Shown piece by piece: positions 1 to 7,370 of a stretch of DNA of 64,000 nucleotides. The stretch lies in contig NZ_JAJOZE010000002.1 in the NCBI RefSeq assembly GCF_021166585.1, positions 372,001 to 436,000 of the forward strand, written 5' to 3'. The position numbers were made by a program, and so were the translations under genes. Position 1 is the stretch's first letter, and each line of letters begins with the position of its first letter. Source of the DNA: Metabacillus kandeliae (GTDB lineage Bacteria > Bacillota > Bacilli > Bacillales > Bacillaceae). The notes under the pieces were generated by a model that saw only the letters and a list, made by a program, of their open reading frames with translations, was not told the origin of the DNA and ran no database searches.

Positions 1-364
1 TCTGCCTTTGGCGGGGACGATCGGAGTCCGGATATGTATCAGCGCTTGTATAAATGGCAACTAATCCAGGCTCATCCGGAAAGAAGCCTGTCGTGTTGTT
101 CCAGTCGACAACAGCGCTTCCGGAAAAGATCATGCCATTCTCATCTGGAGACAGCGCAACAGGATAGTGCTCCCAGTGAATTAAATCCTTGCTGACAGCA
201 TGGCCCCAATGCATCGGTCCCCATATCGTATCGCAGGGATGGTACTGGTAAAACAGGTGGTACTCTCCATTAAAATAAACCATGCCATTCGGGTCATTCA
301 TCCAGTTGGCTTCTGGTGAAAAATGAAATTGCGGCCGGAATTTTTCTGTATAGGCAACTGGCAT
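1..364 (-). CDS. Glycoside hydrolase family 32 (fructan/sucrose hydrolase), N-terminal part only
   Basis: The reading frame starts at the ATG at 364 behind an AAGGAGAG site and runs off the left edge, leaving about 121 residues. It carries the GH32 nucleophile motif WMNDPNG near residue 21, then YHLFYQYHP and FSGSAVVDW, all signatures of the five-bladed beta-propeller of levanases, fructanases and sucrose-6-phosphate hydrolases. No signal peptide is seen, so the enzyme is probably cytoplasmic and hydrolyses imported fructosides. It sits just after the binding protein of the LplABC-type importer on the same strand, which suggests that the importer supplies its substrate. Whether it prefers sucrose, levan or inulin oligomers cannot be read from this fragment. 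The family call is secure. Confidence 0.9.
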   Translation of the reverse strand, partial: MPVAYTEKFRPQFHFSPEANWMNDPNGMVYFNGEYHLFYQYHPCDTIWGPMHWGHAVSKDLIHWEHYPVALSPDENGMIFSGSAVVDWNNTTGFFPDEPGLVAIYTSADTYPDSDRPRQRQ

Positions 365-395
365 TCTCCCACTCTCCTTCTTTCTTCATTAATAT

Positions 396-438
396 GAAAA
401 AAGGGCTGTCTGCTGCTGATTTTCCGGACAGCCCTTTT
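396..438 (-). terminator. Intrinsic terminator after the importer operon
   Basis: The arms at 399-410 and 427-438 (core GGGCTGTC/GACAGCCC) form a 12-bp stem followed on the minus strand by a T run. It lies between the stop of the lipoprotein gene (458) and the start of the GH32 gene (364). Expression of the hydrolase therefore depends on readthrough or on its own promoter. Confidence 0.8.
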
Positions 439-457
439 ACACCTTGTTAGGCAGCTC

Positions 458-2062
458 TTATTTTTTGGTACGGTCGTATCCAGATTGCTTGATCTTCAGC
501 CATTCCTGCAAACCAAGGCGGTCGAGCTCTTTCAAGTATGCTCCCCATTCCTGATCTGCCTTCCCATTGGCAATCCATTCAGCTCGCTTTCGATCGATAT
601 ATGCGTTCATGTTCGTTTCAATCGATGAAAGCTTATCCAGTTCCTGCAGTGAGAAGAAAACATTAGGGTACGTATTCTCTGCTGTCATATGCGGCATCAT
701 TACTTTCTTCAATAAGTCCAGTCTCCAAGCGGCATCATCAGGCTTTGTTGTAACTTTGCCATAATACTCATCCAGTATTGCGAGCGGTCCGCCGATGTTT
801 GTTTTTTGCCTGATTTCAACAGGTGCTGCCCCATCCAGCGGCAAATGCTTCAGCATTTTTTTCGATTCATCGTATTCAAAAATATTTTGCTGGTTTTTGT
901 CTCCATAGGTACCCCAGTTATCCTGGACAGATTGCAGCGGGTCGTACAGCTTGTCGATCCATTTGGCCGTCAATTCCAAATTTTTGTTGGCGCTTGAAAT
1001 GACCATTCTTCCACGGTCAAATCCCATTCCGTTCGTTCTTGTAACATTCACCTGTCCATTCGGCCCTGCAAGCGGTCCCATTAAATCGTATTTGTCATTC
1101 ATTCCGGTAATATTGGCTTTATCCCAAGTAAAGTATAGCCCGTAGCGGTTATCTTTGCCTTTTGAGAGATATGTGTTCCAATCCTGCTGGAATGCCTCGA
1201 CATCAATTAGCTTTTCCTTATACAATTTATTCAGAAACTTAACGCCCTCTTTGTATCCATCCTGAGCAGCAGTATTGATCACCTTCCCGTCATTTGAGAC
1301 AACGGTATGATCTCCGTTATCACCAAGGCCGAAGGAGCCAAATAGAAAGGACATGTCTTCTCCGCCATGGTTGTTTACGAATGACATCGGAATTTCATCT
1401 GCTTTTCCATTGCCGTTCGGATCCTTTGTTTTAAAGGCAATCAGCACTTTTTCCAATTCGTCTGTTGTTGTCGGCATCTTCAGCCCTAATTTGTTGAGCC
1501 ATTCTTTGTTGATCCACGGCGTATCATCAACGGATTGGATCCGCTCTTTACCTGTTCCCAGCTCTTCGATCCATGGGAAGGAATAAATATGGCCGTCTGG
1601 AGCAGTAATCATCGATTTGTATTCAGGCGCTTCCTGAAGAACCTTTTTTAAATTCGGCATATATTTTTCAATAAGATCCTCGACAGGTACAATGGCACCG
1701 TCTTTTGCTAGTTTTAATAATTCATAATCAGAGTACCCTGCATCAAGAATGGCATCAGGAAGCTCTCCGCTGGCCATGGCCAGGTTTCTCTTTTCCTTAA
1801 AAGAATCCGAGGTATAGTTCTTAAAATCGATTTTCACACCCGTCTCCTTTTCAAGGCGCTGATAGATCAGTTTTTTGTTTGGATCAGCCGGAGCGAGCGG
1901 CGAGCTTTGAGTAATAAAATGAAGCGTGACTTTTTCCTTCAGCGGAAAGGTGACATTGGACAGCTTGTAATCCTGTGCGGCTGTATTGCTTTTCTCGCTG
2001 CAGCCTGTTAAAAGCATGGCTACTGCAAAGGAAGTGGTGACAACCTTCATGACATTTTTCAT
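458..2062 (-). CDS. Extracellular solute-binding lipoprotein of a carbohydrate ABC importer (LplA/YtcQ type)
   Basis: This 534-residue protein has a lipoprotein signal peptide ending in LLTGC, with Cys21 as the lipidated residue. The mature part has the large family-1 binding-protein layout found in LplA and YtcQ-like proteins (about 500 residues). It should capture an oligosaccharide outside the membrane and hand it to the two permeases encoded just upstream (2090-3966). The start at 2062 has an AGGGGG site. No ATPase gene is nearby. In Bacillus such importers commonly share the MsmX ATPase, so one encoded elsewhere is expected (inference). The adjacent GH32 gene points to fructo-oligosaccharides, but the ligand is unproven. 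Confidence 0.9.
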   Translation of the reverse strand: MKNVMKVVTTSFAVAMLLTGCSEKSNTAAQDYKLSNVTFPLKEKVTLHFITQSSPLAPADPNKKLIYQRLEKETGVKIDFKNYTSDSFKEKRNLAMASGELPDAILDAGYSDYELLKLAKDGAIVPVEDLIEKYMPNLKKVLQEAPEYKSMITAPDGHIYSFPWIEELGTGKERIQSVDDTPWINKEWLNKLGLKMPTTTDELEKVLIAFKTKDPNGNGKADEIPMSFVNNHGGEDMSFLFGSFGLGDNGDHTVVSNDGKVINTAAQDGYKEGVKFLNKLYKEKLIDVEAFQQDWNTYLSKGKDNRYGLYFTWDKANITGMNDKYDLMGPLAGPNGQVNVTRTNGMGFDRGRMVISSANKNLELTAKWIDKLYDPLQSVQDNWGTYGDKNQQNIFEYDESKKMLKHLPLDGAAPVEIRQKTNIGGPLAILDEYYGKVTTKPDDAAWRLDLLKKVMMPHMTAENTYPNVFFSLQELDKLSSIETNMNAYIDRKRAEWIANGKADQEWGAYLKELDRLGLQEWLKIKQSGYDRTKK

Positions 2063-2089
2063 AATAAATCCCCCTAATTCGTTTGTTAT

Positions 2090-2971
2090 TTATTTTAAGG
2101 AACCAACCATAACGCCTTTTTCAAAATACTTTTGGAAGAACGGATACATCACGATCAACGGAAGACTCGAAATCACAATGGACGAGTACTTAATCATTTC
2201 AGAAATCTTCTTCAGCTCAGCCATCGCCTGCTGATCCCCAATCATTCCAGGATCCGCCTGATTTTGAATCAGTATAGAACGCAATACAAGCTGCAGCGGA
2301 TGCAGGTGAGAATCTTCCAGATAAATCATGGCATCAAAGTACGAGTTCCACTGACCAACAAAGGCATAGAGTGCCAGCACGAATATAATCGGCTTTGAAA
2401 GCGGCAGCACCACTTTAAAAAAGATAACCAGATCGGATGCGCCATCCACTTTTGCTGCTTCATGGAGCTCATAAGGAATGCCTTTGAAATACGTTCTCGC
2501 AAGGATGATATTCCATACGTTGAGTGCTCCCGGAAGCAGGATCGCCCAGATGGTATTCAGCATCCCGAGGTCTTTTACTATCAGGTAAGTCGGAATCAGC
2601 CCTCCGCTAAAGAACATCGTGATAATGAAGAGTCCCATGAAGAAGTTCTTTCCGACAAATCCCTTAATGGATAATGGAAAAGCCGCAAAAATGGATACAA
2701 TAACGGTGACCAAGGCAAAACCGGCTGAATAAAGAAGTGAATTAAAGAATCCTCTTACCATTGCCTCATTGCCGAGAATCAGCATATATCCTTTCAAGCT
2801 CCAATCGGAGGCATGAAACGAAATTCCTTTGCTTAATAAAATGGCTGGATCCATAAATGATGCAATAAGTACATATACCAGCGGCACCAAAACAACCAAA
2901 ACGGCGATGAATAGAAAGATTTTGTTCAAGCTTAAGATCACTCTGTCTATTCTTGAGTGTTTTATATTCAT
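2090..2971 (-). CDS. Carbohydrate ABC transporter permease (LplC/YtcP, MalG-like)
   Basis: This 293-residue permease has about six membrane segments. The conserved cytoplasmic loop of binding-protein-dependent permeases is visible as YELHEAAKVDGASDLVIFFKV (EAA motif, about residues 190-210). The C-terminal PFFQKYFEKGVMVGSLK tail is typical of the LplC/YtcP group. It pairs with the upstream permease (2989-3966) to form the channel of the importer. The start ATG at 2971 follows AAAGGAG. The 17-bp gap to the upstream gene and 27-bp gap to the lipoprotein gene indicate one operon. Confidence 0.92.
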   Translation of the reverse strand: MNIKHSRIDRVILSLNKIFLFIAVLVVLVPLVYVLIASFMDPAILLSKGISFHASDWSLKGYMLILGNEAMVRGFFNSLLYSAGFALVTVIVSIFAAFPLSIKGFVGKNFFMGLFIITMFFSGGLIPTYLIVKDLGMLNTIWAILLPGALNVWNIILARTYFKGIPYELHEAAKVDGASDLVIFFKVVLPLSKPIIFVLALYAFVGQWNSYFDAMIYLEDSHLHPLQLVLRSILIQNQADPGMIGDQQAMAELKKISEMIKYSSIVISSLPLIVMYPFFQKYFEKGVMVGSLK

Positions 2972-2988
2972 GACAAGGCTCCTTTCCG

Positions 2989-3966
2989 TTAGTACAGCCC
3001 TTCTCCTTCATTCAATTTCTTCACAATAAAGTTGACAATGAGAAGGAGGACGACGTTAATGACTGAATTGAAGAGACCAACAGCGGCAGAGTAAGCATAG
3101 TCTCCGGACTGCAAGCCTACTTTATAAACATAGGTTGGGAGAATCTCGGATGTTGGAAGATTCATTGCTGTTTGCATGAGATATGCTTTCTCAAAGCCAA
3201 TGGACATGATTCCTCCTGCTGCAAGGATGAAGGTAACGGCCATAAGCGGTTTGAGTGCCGGAAGGTCTATGTGAATGATCCTTTGCAGGATGTTTGCTCC
3301 GTCAATGGTAGCCGCATTGTGAAGCTCTGGATCCACATTGGCTAAGGCTGCCACATATATAATGGAAGACCACCCTGCAGCTTGCCAGATGCCGGATAAA
3401 ATATAAATGCTCTGGAAGTACCCAGGGTCTGACATAAACATGATCGGTTTTCCAGTAATCATCGTGATCAACTGATTCACCGGTCCAGTTGGGGATAAGA
3501 AGATAAAGGCCATCCCGACAATGACAACGACAGAAATAAAGTTCGGTGCATATAAAACGAGCTGAATATTTTTTTTGATTGCAGCTTTTCTCAGCTGATT
3601 TATCATCAGCGCCAAGATAATAGGGATTGGAAAGCTAAGAATTAATCCGAAGAAGCTGAGATTAAACGTGTTCATAAAGATCTGGCTGAAATTTGGCGAG
3701 GTTAAAAATTTGGTGAAATTAGCGAAACCCACCCAGTCGCTTCCGAGGATTCCCTTAATCGTGCTGTAATCCTTAAAAGCAATAATCGCTCCATACATCG
3801 GGATGTATTTGAAGATGATGGTCAGAATCACAGCCGGGGCAATCAGCAGATAAAGAAAATAGTTTTTCCGAATGTAATCCCATTGCCTTTTCATTCTGGA
3901 AGCTGTTTTCTTCTCTCCATCTATTGTGATAGCCGCATTATGATCCGCTTTTACTAGTTCAGACAA
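2989..3966 (-). CDS. Carbohydrate ABC transporter permease (LplB/YteP, MalF-like)
   Basis: This 325-residue protein is the first gene of the importer operon. It starts with TTG at 3966, chosen because an AGGAGG site lies 8 nt upstream. A cytoplasmic N-terminal tail of about 35 residues precedes six membrane segments. The EAA-type loop is seen as PELHNAATIDGANILQRIIHIDLP around residue 220. The tail VKKLNEGEGLY is typical of the LplB family. It acts with the LplC-like permease and the lipoprotein in sugar uptake. A perfect cre box at 4080-4093 lies 114 bp upstream of the start, so catabolite control by CcpA is likely. Confidence 0.92.
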   Translation of the reverse strand: MSELVKADHNAAITIDGEKKTASRMKRQWDYIRKNYFLYLLIAPAVILTIIFKYIPMYGAIIAFKDYSTIKGILGSDWVGFANFTKFLTSPNFSQIFMNTFNLSFFGLILSFPIPIILALMINQLRKAAIKKNIQLVLYAPNFISVVVIVGMAFIFLSPTGPVNQLITMITGKPIMFMSDPGYFQSIYILSGIWQAAGWSSIIYVAALANVDPELHNAATIDGANILQRIIHIDLPALKPLMAVTFILAAGGIMSIGFEKAYLMQTAMNLPTSEILPTYVYKVGLQSGDYAYSAAVGLFNSVINVVLLLIVNFIVKKLNEGEGLY

Positions 3967-4079
3967 TCGATTGGCCTCCTGTTCTGTATTGGCAGTAAAT
4001 GTCTGGTTTTACTTTATCAAAATGGATGTCGTTTAGATTTCAATATTTTCGGGTATAGGCTTACAAAATTTTCGGATGT

Positions 4080-4093
4080 TGAAATCGCTTTCA
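4080..4093 (-). promoter_or_regulatory. Perfect cre (CcpA) box upstream of the sugar importer
   Basis: The sequence TGAAATCGCTTTCA matches the catabolite-responsive element consensus TGWAANCGNTNWCA at all 14 positions. It is upstream of the LplB-LplC-LplA-GH32 genes. Repression by CcpA-HPr(Ser-P) in the presence of glucose is the usual meaning of such a site. I do not see a strong -35/-10 pair near it, which fits a promoter that needs an activator such as the nearby YesN-type regulator. Confidence 0.75.
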
Positions 4094-4097
4094 TAAA

Positions 4098-4220
4098 GAA
4101 AAGCGCAAGCCGCTCGTTCAGCCCCAACAAGCATAAGACGATCAGCCGGGGAAAGGGGGTCTTTCCTTTCCCTGGATGAGCGGCTTATGACCTCGAGGGG
4201 CTAGCGGCTGGAGCTGGACA
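4098..4220. repeat. Interspersed hairpin repeat, copy A
   Basis: This 123-bp element begins GAAAAGCGCAAGC, continues with GTTCAGCCCC, and ends GGAGCTGGACA. Its halves are complementary: AGCCGC with GCGGCT, AGCCCC with GGGGCT, CATAAG with CTTATG, and GGGGAAAGG with CCTTTCCC. It could fold into one long imperfect hairpin. It resembles short palindromic repeats I recall as scattered through several Bacillaceae genomes. A second copy follows after 5 bp. Confidence 0.6.
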
Positions 4221-4225
4221 ATTTA

Positions 4226-4329
4226 GAAAAGCGCAAGCGCCTTGTTCAGCCCCGACAGCTGCTTGCGGAAAAATCCGAAAAGTCCGCTCTTAGACTTTTT
4301 GATTTTTTCGAAGGCGATGGAGCTGGACA
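4226..4329. repeat. Interspersed hairpin repeat, copy B (divergent middle)
   Basis: This 104-bp element shares the first ~30 bp of copy A (GAAAAGCGCAAGCG then GTTCAGCCCCGACA) and the last GGAGCTGGACA. The middle is unrelated and pairs differently (TCCGAAAAGTCCGC with the TTAGACTTTTTGA region). Same ends with a different core suggest two subfamilies of one repeat. The remaining sequence between 3967 and 4411 holds the cre box and a terminator and no gene. Confidence 0.55.
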
Positions 4330-4380
4330 CAAACCATCCCTTAGCAAACGAGCTATTTTGGTAACTTTCTGATGATACAA

Positions 4381-4413
4381 AAAAATGCCTCCAGCAAATG
4401 CAATGGAGACATT
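4381..4413 (-). terminator. Intrinsic terminator overlapping a stop codon
   Basis: The minus-strand stem AATGTCTCCA/TGGAGGCATT (one G-U pair) is followed by six T. It ends the kinase-regulator-binding protein operon and overlaps the stop codon at 4412-4414. Confidence 0.75.
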
Positions 4414-5740
4414 AAGGGCTATTTATTTCTTTAAGGCCTGTGTTGATTTTCTGTACGGCTTCCTTCGCAGAGGCTCTCACATTTTTCCCTTCTAGCCCGA
4501 TCTCCTCGAACAGAGTTTTGATGGCTGAGCTTACGACGGGATAGACAGGAGTTACCGGCCGGTTTCTCGAATGCCTGTGGGCCTGCATGAGAAAAATATT
4601 TTTTGGATACTTGTTTAATTCCGGAATAGCCTTAGCTACTGAAGACCTGGCAGGCAAATCACCCGTGATCATCGCATACCTTTTGCTTCCTTCAAAGCTT
4701 GTGGCATATTTAATGAATTCCCATGCCTCTTTAGGATGCTTCGTATTGGCAGAGATACCAAGGGACCAGCCCCCATTTGGAACAGCCTGGAATTTATCTC
4801 TTGGGAGGGGGGCAACCCCATAGTCTTTTCCAAGCTTGAATTCTGGGTTATTCTTTGCCGGTTCATCCATGGCCCATGAGCCCAGTACCGTCATGGCAAG
4901 CTTGCCTGTTTCAAACGGTGTCTGCGGCATGTCCGCTGAAGCTGTTTTTGACTTCCAGTACATGTCCTGGTAAAACTGCAGGGCTTTCAAGGATTCCTTT
5001 GAATCCAGATATCCGCTGGCTGTTTTTCCGTCAGGGCTCAGAATAGCACCGCCAAACTGCCAAATGAACGGTATTTTAAAGTAAGCAGCCGCTTCCCCAT
5101 CTCCAAACCCTTGAGCCGGGTCAATTCCGATTACTCCTTTATGCTTCTCTTCAATTTTCTTGGCCAGTCCGACCGTTTCCTCCCATGTCAGCGGTTTCTC
5201 TGGATCCTCTGATGGAAAAGGGAGATTCGCTTCTTCAAATAGGTGCTTATTATAAAAGAGTGCGAGGCCCGATTCTGCAACAGGAGCAAGATAGATTTTC
5301 CCTTTGTAGCTGAGTCCGTCTAGAATGGTTTTAGGAATATCCTCTATGTGCCCTTCTTTTTTCATGTAAGAATCCAATGATAATAATGAGCCTGTATTGG
5401 CGTATAACGCTAGATTAGGGCTGTCGATTGCCATAATATCCGGAGGGCTGCCTGCAGCGAGCTGGGTTCTGAGCCTCAATTCATAATCAGAATACTGGAT
5501 TGAACGCATATCAATGGAAATGTCCGGATGAGCTGCTTCAAAATCAGAAATCAGTTCTTCATATGCCCTATTTTCTTTCGTATTTCCATAATTTCTCGAA
5601 AAAACGAGCTGTACCTTTTGGCTTTCCTTTTTCGATTCCGTCCTCTCCTGCTTGCCCAAGAACAGAATATAGACAGCAATGGCAAGACCCAGGCAAAGAA
5701 TGATGAAACAGATAACAATGCGTCCGCGTCCCTTTTTCAT
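4412..5740 (-). CDS. Family 1 solute-binding protein encoded with a two-component system
   Basis: This 442-residue protein has an N-terminal hydrophobic segment (about residues 8-28) but no lipobox cysteine, so it is either anchored by an uncleaved helix or secreted. The rest is a family-1 sugar-binding fold, with conserved LAAGSPPDIMAID, PLTWEET, and W/G-rich motifs near NGGWSLGISANT. The start at the ATG 5740 is preferred over TTG 5746 because AAGGG is then 7 nt away. It is the last gene of the kinase (7345-9150) and response regulator (5778-7370) operon and has no permease genes beside it. It may work as an external sugar sensor that presents ligand to the kinase; this is inference. It could also feed a separate importer. 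Confidence 0.85.
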   Translation of the reverse strand: MKKGRGRIVICFIILCLGLAIAVYILFLGKQERTESKKESQKVQLVFSRNYGNTKENRAYEELISDFEAAHPDISIDMRSIQYSDYELRLRTQLAAGSPPDIMAIDSPNLALYANTGSLLSLDSYMKKEGHIEDIPKTILDGLSYKGKIYLAPVAESGLALFYNKHLFEEANLPFPSEDPEKPLTWEETVGLAKKIEEKHKGVIGIDPAQGFGDGEAAAYFKIPFIWQFGGAILSPDGKTASGYLDSKESLKALQFYQDMYWKSKTASADMPQTPFETGKLAMTVLGSWAMDEPAKNNPEFKLGKDYGVAPLPRDKFQAVPNGGWSLGISANTKHPKEAWEFIKYATSFEGSKRYAMITGDLPARSSVAKAIPELNKYPKNIFLMQAHRHSRNRPVTPVYPVVSSAIKTLFEEIGLEGKNVRASAKEAVQKINTGLKEINSP

Positions 5741-5777
5741 TTGCAATCCCTTCTTTCAAAACAAACTTTCAAACCCC

Positions 5778-7370
5778 TTATTCAGCAGCAGTGCTGCGAA
5801 ATTCAACTGGTGTTTGATTGAAATGCTTTTTAAACACTGTACTGAAATAAGCGGAGCTCGAAAAACCTGAGAGGTTTGCTACGTCAATAATCTTCAGTTC
5901 TTTGTCCTTCAAAAAATTCCGTGCTTTTTCTAAGCGCAGCTGTACAAGATAGTCACTGAAATTCTGGCCGACATGGTTTTTGAACACTTCTGAAAGATAG
6001 GCATTGTTAATGTGAAATAAATCAGATAAAGAGGCAAGCGTAATTTCATGTGCATAATGCTGATCAACATAGTTTCTTACACTGTCCACAATTAACTTGC
6101 CATTTGAAAACCGGGCTGTTCGAACCTTTTCGATAATGCGCTGGGCAAGGTGTATGAGATGCTCCAGTACTTTTTTCTGGGAATTGAGCTCCCAGATGCT
6201 TTGCTGGCAATGCCAGATGGATTTCTTAACGTCTCCTGAATCAACGCTGTATTTCCTGGCCATCGCGCTCAAGAGAAACAGCACTCTGTTCGCATCAAAG
6301 GAAAAGGACAAGATTGATTGATGATCTGCTCTTTCAAAGATACTGTGTAGACTTTTTTTAAATCCCTCCATGCTCGCGTTCTCAATGGCATTTGTCAATT
6401 TTCTTTCCATTTCAGGTGAAAACTCTGCTAATTCTTCTGTTTTGAACTTCCCGTCAATTATCTGAGACTCTGGAGCTAACTGGCTTCCGCTCCATGATAG
6501 GAGGCTTGAGATATAGCCTGTTTTGCATTCCAAAAGGCTATTAACCTCATTTCCTATTCCAATAACCGTTTCCAGATTCAGATATTTTTTTGTATGCTGC
6601 TGGATGGCTTTTATCAAAGGAGAATGGCGGTCCAGCGGGACAGATTGGATAAGATGCATAAATTGCACCATGTTCGCACAGCCCGGATCATAAAAGGAAT
6701 AGGTTCCTTTGTGCCCGCCGGCTATCTCTTTGCACAGCATGCGAAAAGGCAGCCAAAGCTCTCTTATCCGCTCTGATGAGCCGCTCTGGTCTCTAATCTC
6801 AGCCGTCACAAATTGAATTCTTGCATGTCCGCTCAATAGCTCCTCAAGCTGCAAATGGCGCATCCTGCTTTCAAGCTGATCAGGCTGAATATATTCCCCC
6901 TTGACGAATTGCAGCAGGAATTGCTCCTGCACTTCCCCCAGCTGGGAATAGGCGAGCCTCCTGATCCGGGCTGACTCGATTTCCTTCTGTTTTTCTTCCT
7001 CAGCTTCCTTTTTAATTTTTCTTAAAGCCTCTTCCAGATCATCTGGAGCTACCGGCTTCAGCAAATAATCCTTAACCCCTTCCTTCAACGAACCCCTGAC
7101 GTACCCAAAATCAGAATAGCCCGAAAGGACAATGACCTTTACCTTCGGATGCTCCATATGGCAGCGTCTCGCAAATTCAATCCCATCCATGATTGGCATT
7201 CTCATATCCGTAATGACCAGATCAACCTGCATTTTGCCGAGTATCTCCAGGGCTTCCTTGCCATTGGACGCTTCATCCACGATTTCAAACCCTTCCTCTT
7301 CCCAGTTCACTTTCATTCTGAGTCCTTTCCGGATTTGGGCTTCATCATCTGAAATCACGACTTTCATCAT
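5778..7370 (-). CDS. YesN-type response regulator (REC plus AraC DNA-binding domain)
   Basis: This 530-residue protein begins with a receiver domain: acidic pair D8/D9, phospho-acceptor D55 in DLVITDMRMPIMDG, and conserved Lys in YLLKPVAPDD. A long central region of unknown fold follows. The C-terminal ~100 residues are an AraC/XylS double helix-turn-helix (ITLASLSDLFHINNAYLSEVF and the FSSSAYFSTVFKKHFNQTP signature). The ATG at 7370 is chosen because AAGGGAG is 8 nt upstream; the in-frame GTG at 7379 directly abuts that site. It overlaps the kinase gene by 26 bp, which implies translational coupling. Likely role: activator of the nearby sugar importer operon. Confidence 0.92.
   Translation of the reverse strand: MMKVVISDDEAQIRKGLRMKVNWEEEGFEIVDEASNGKEALEILGKMQVDLVITDMRMPIMDGIEFARRCHMEHPKVKVIVLSGYSDFGYVRGSLKEGVKDYLLKPVAPDDLEEALRKIKKEAEEEKQKEIESARIRRLAYSQLGEVQEQFLLQFVKGEYIQPDQLESRMRHLQLEELLSGHARIQFVTAEIRDQSGSSERIRELWLPFRMLCKEIAGGHKGTYSFYDPGCANMVQFMHLIQSVPLDRHSPLIKAIQQHTKKYLNLETVIGIGNEVNSLLECKTGYISSLLSWSGSQLAPESQIIDGKFKTEELAEFSPEMERKLTNAIENASMEGFKKSLHSIFERADHQSILSFSFDANRVLFLLSAMARKYSVDSGDVKKSIWHCQQSIWELNSQKKVLEHLIHLAQRIIEKVRTARFSNGKLIVDSVRNYVDQHYAHEITLASLSDLFHINNAYLSEVFKNHVGQNFSDYLVQLRLEKARNFLKDKELKIIDVANLSGFSSSAYFSTVFKKHFNQTPVEFRSTAAE

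Noticed and set aside
4098-4329. tRNA or small RNA gene in the hairpin repeats
   Set aside because: The fold is a single long hairpin without a cloverleaf, and the two copies share only ends; a repeat is the simpler reading.
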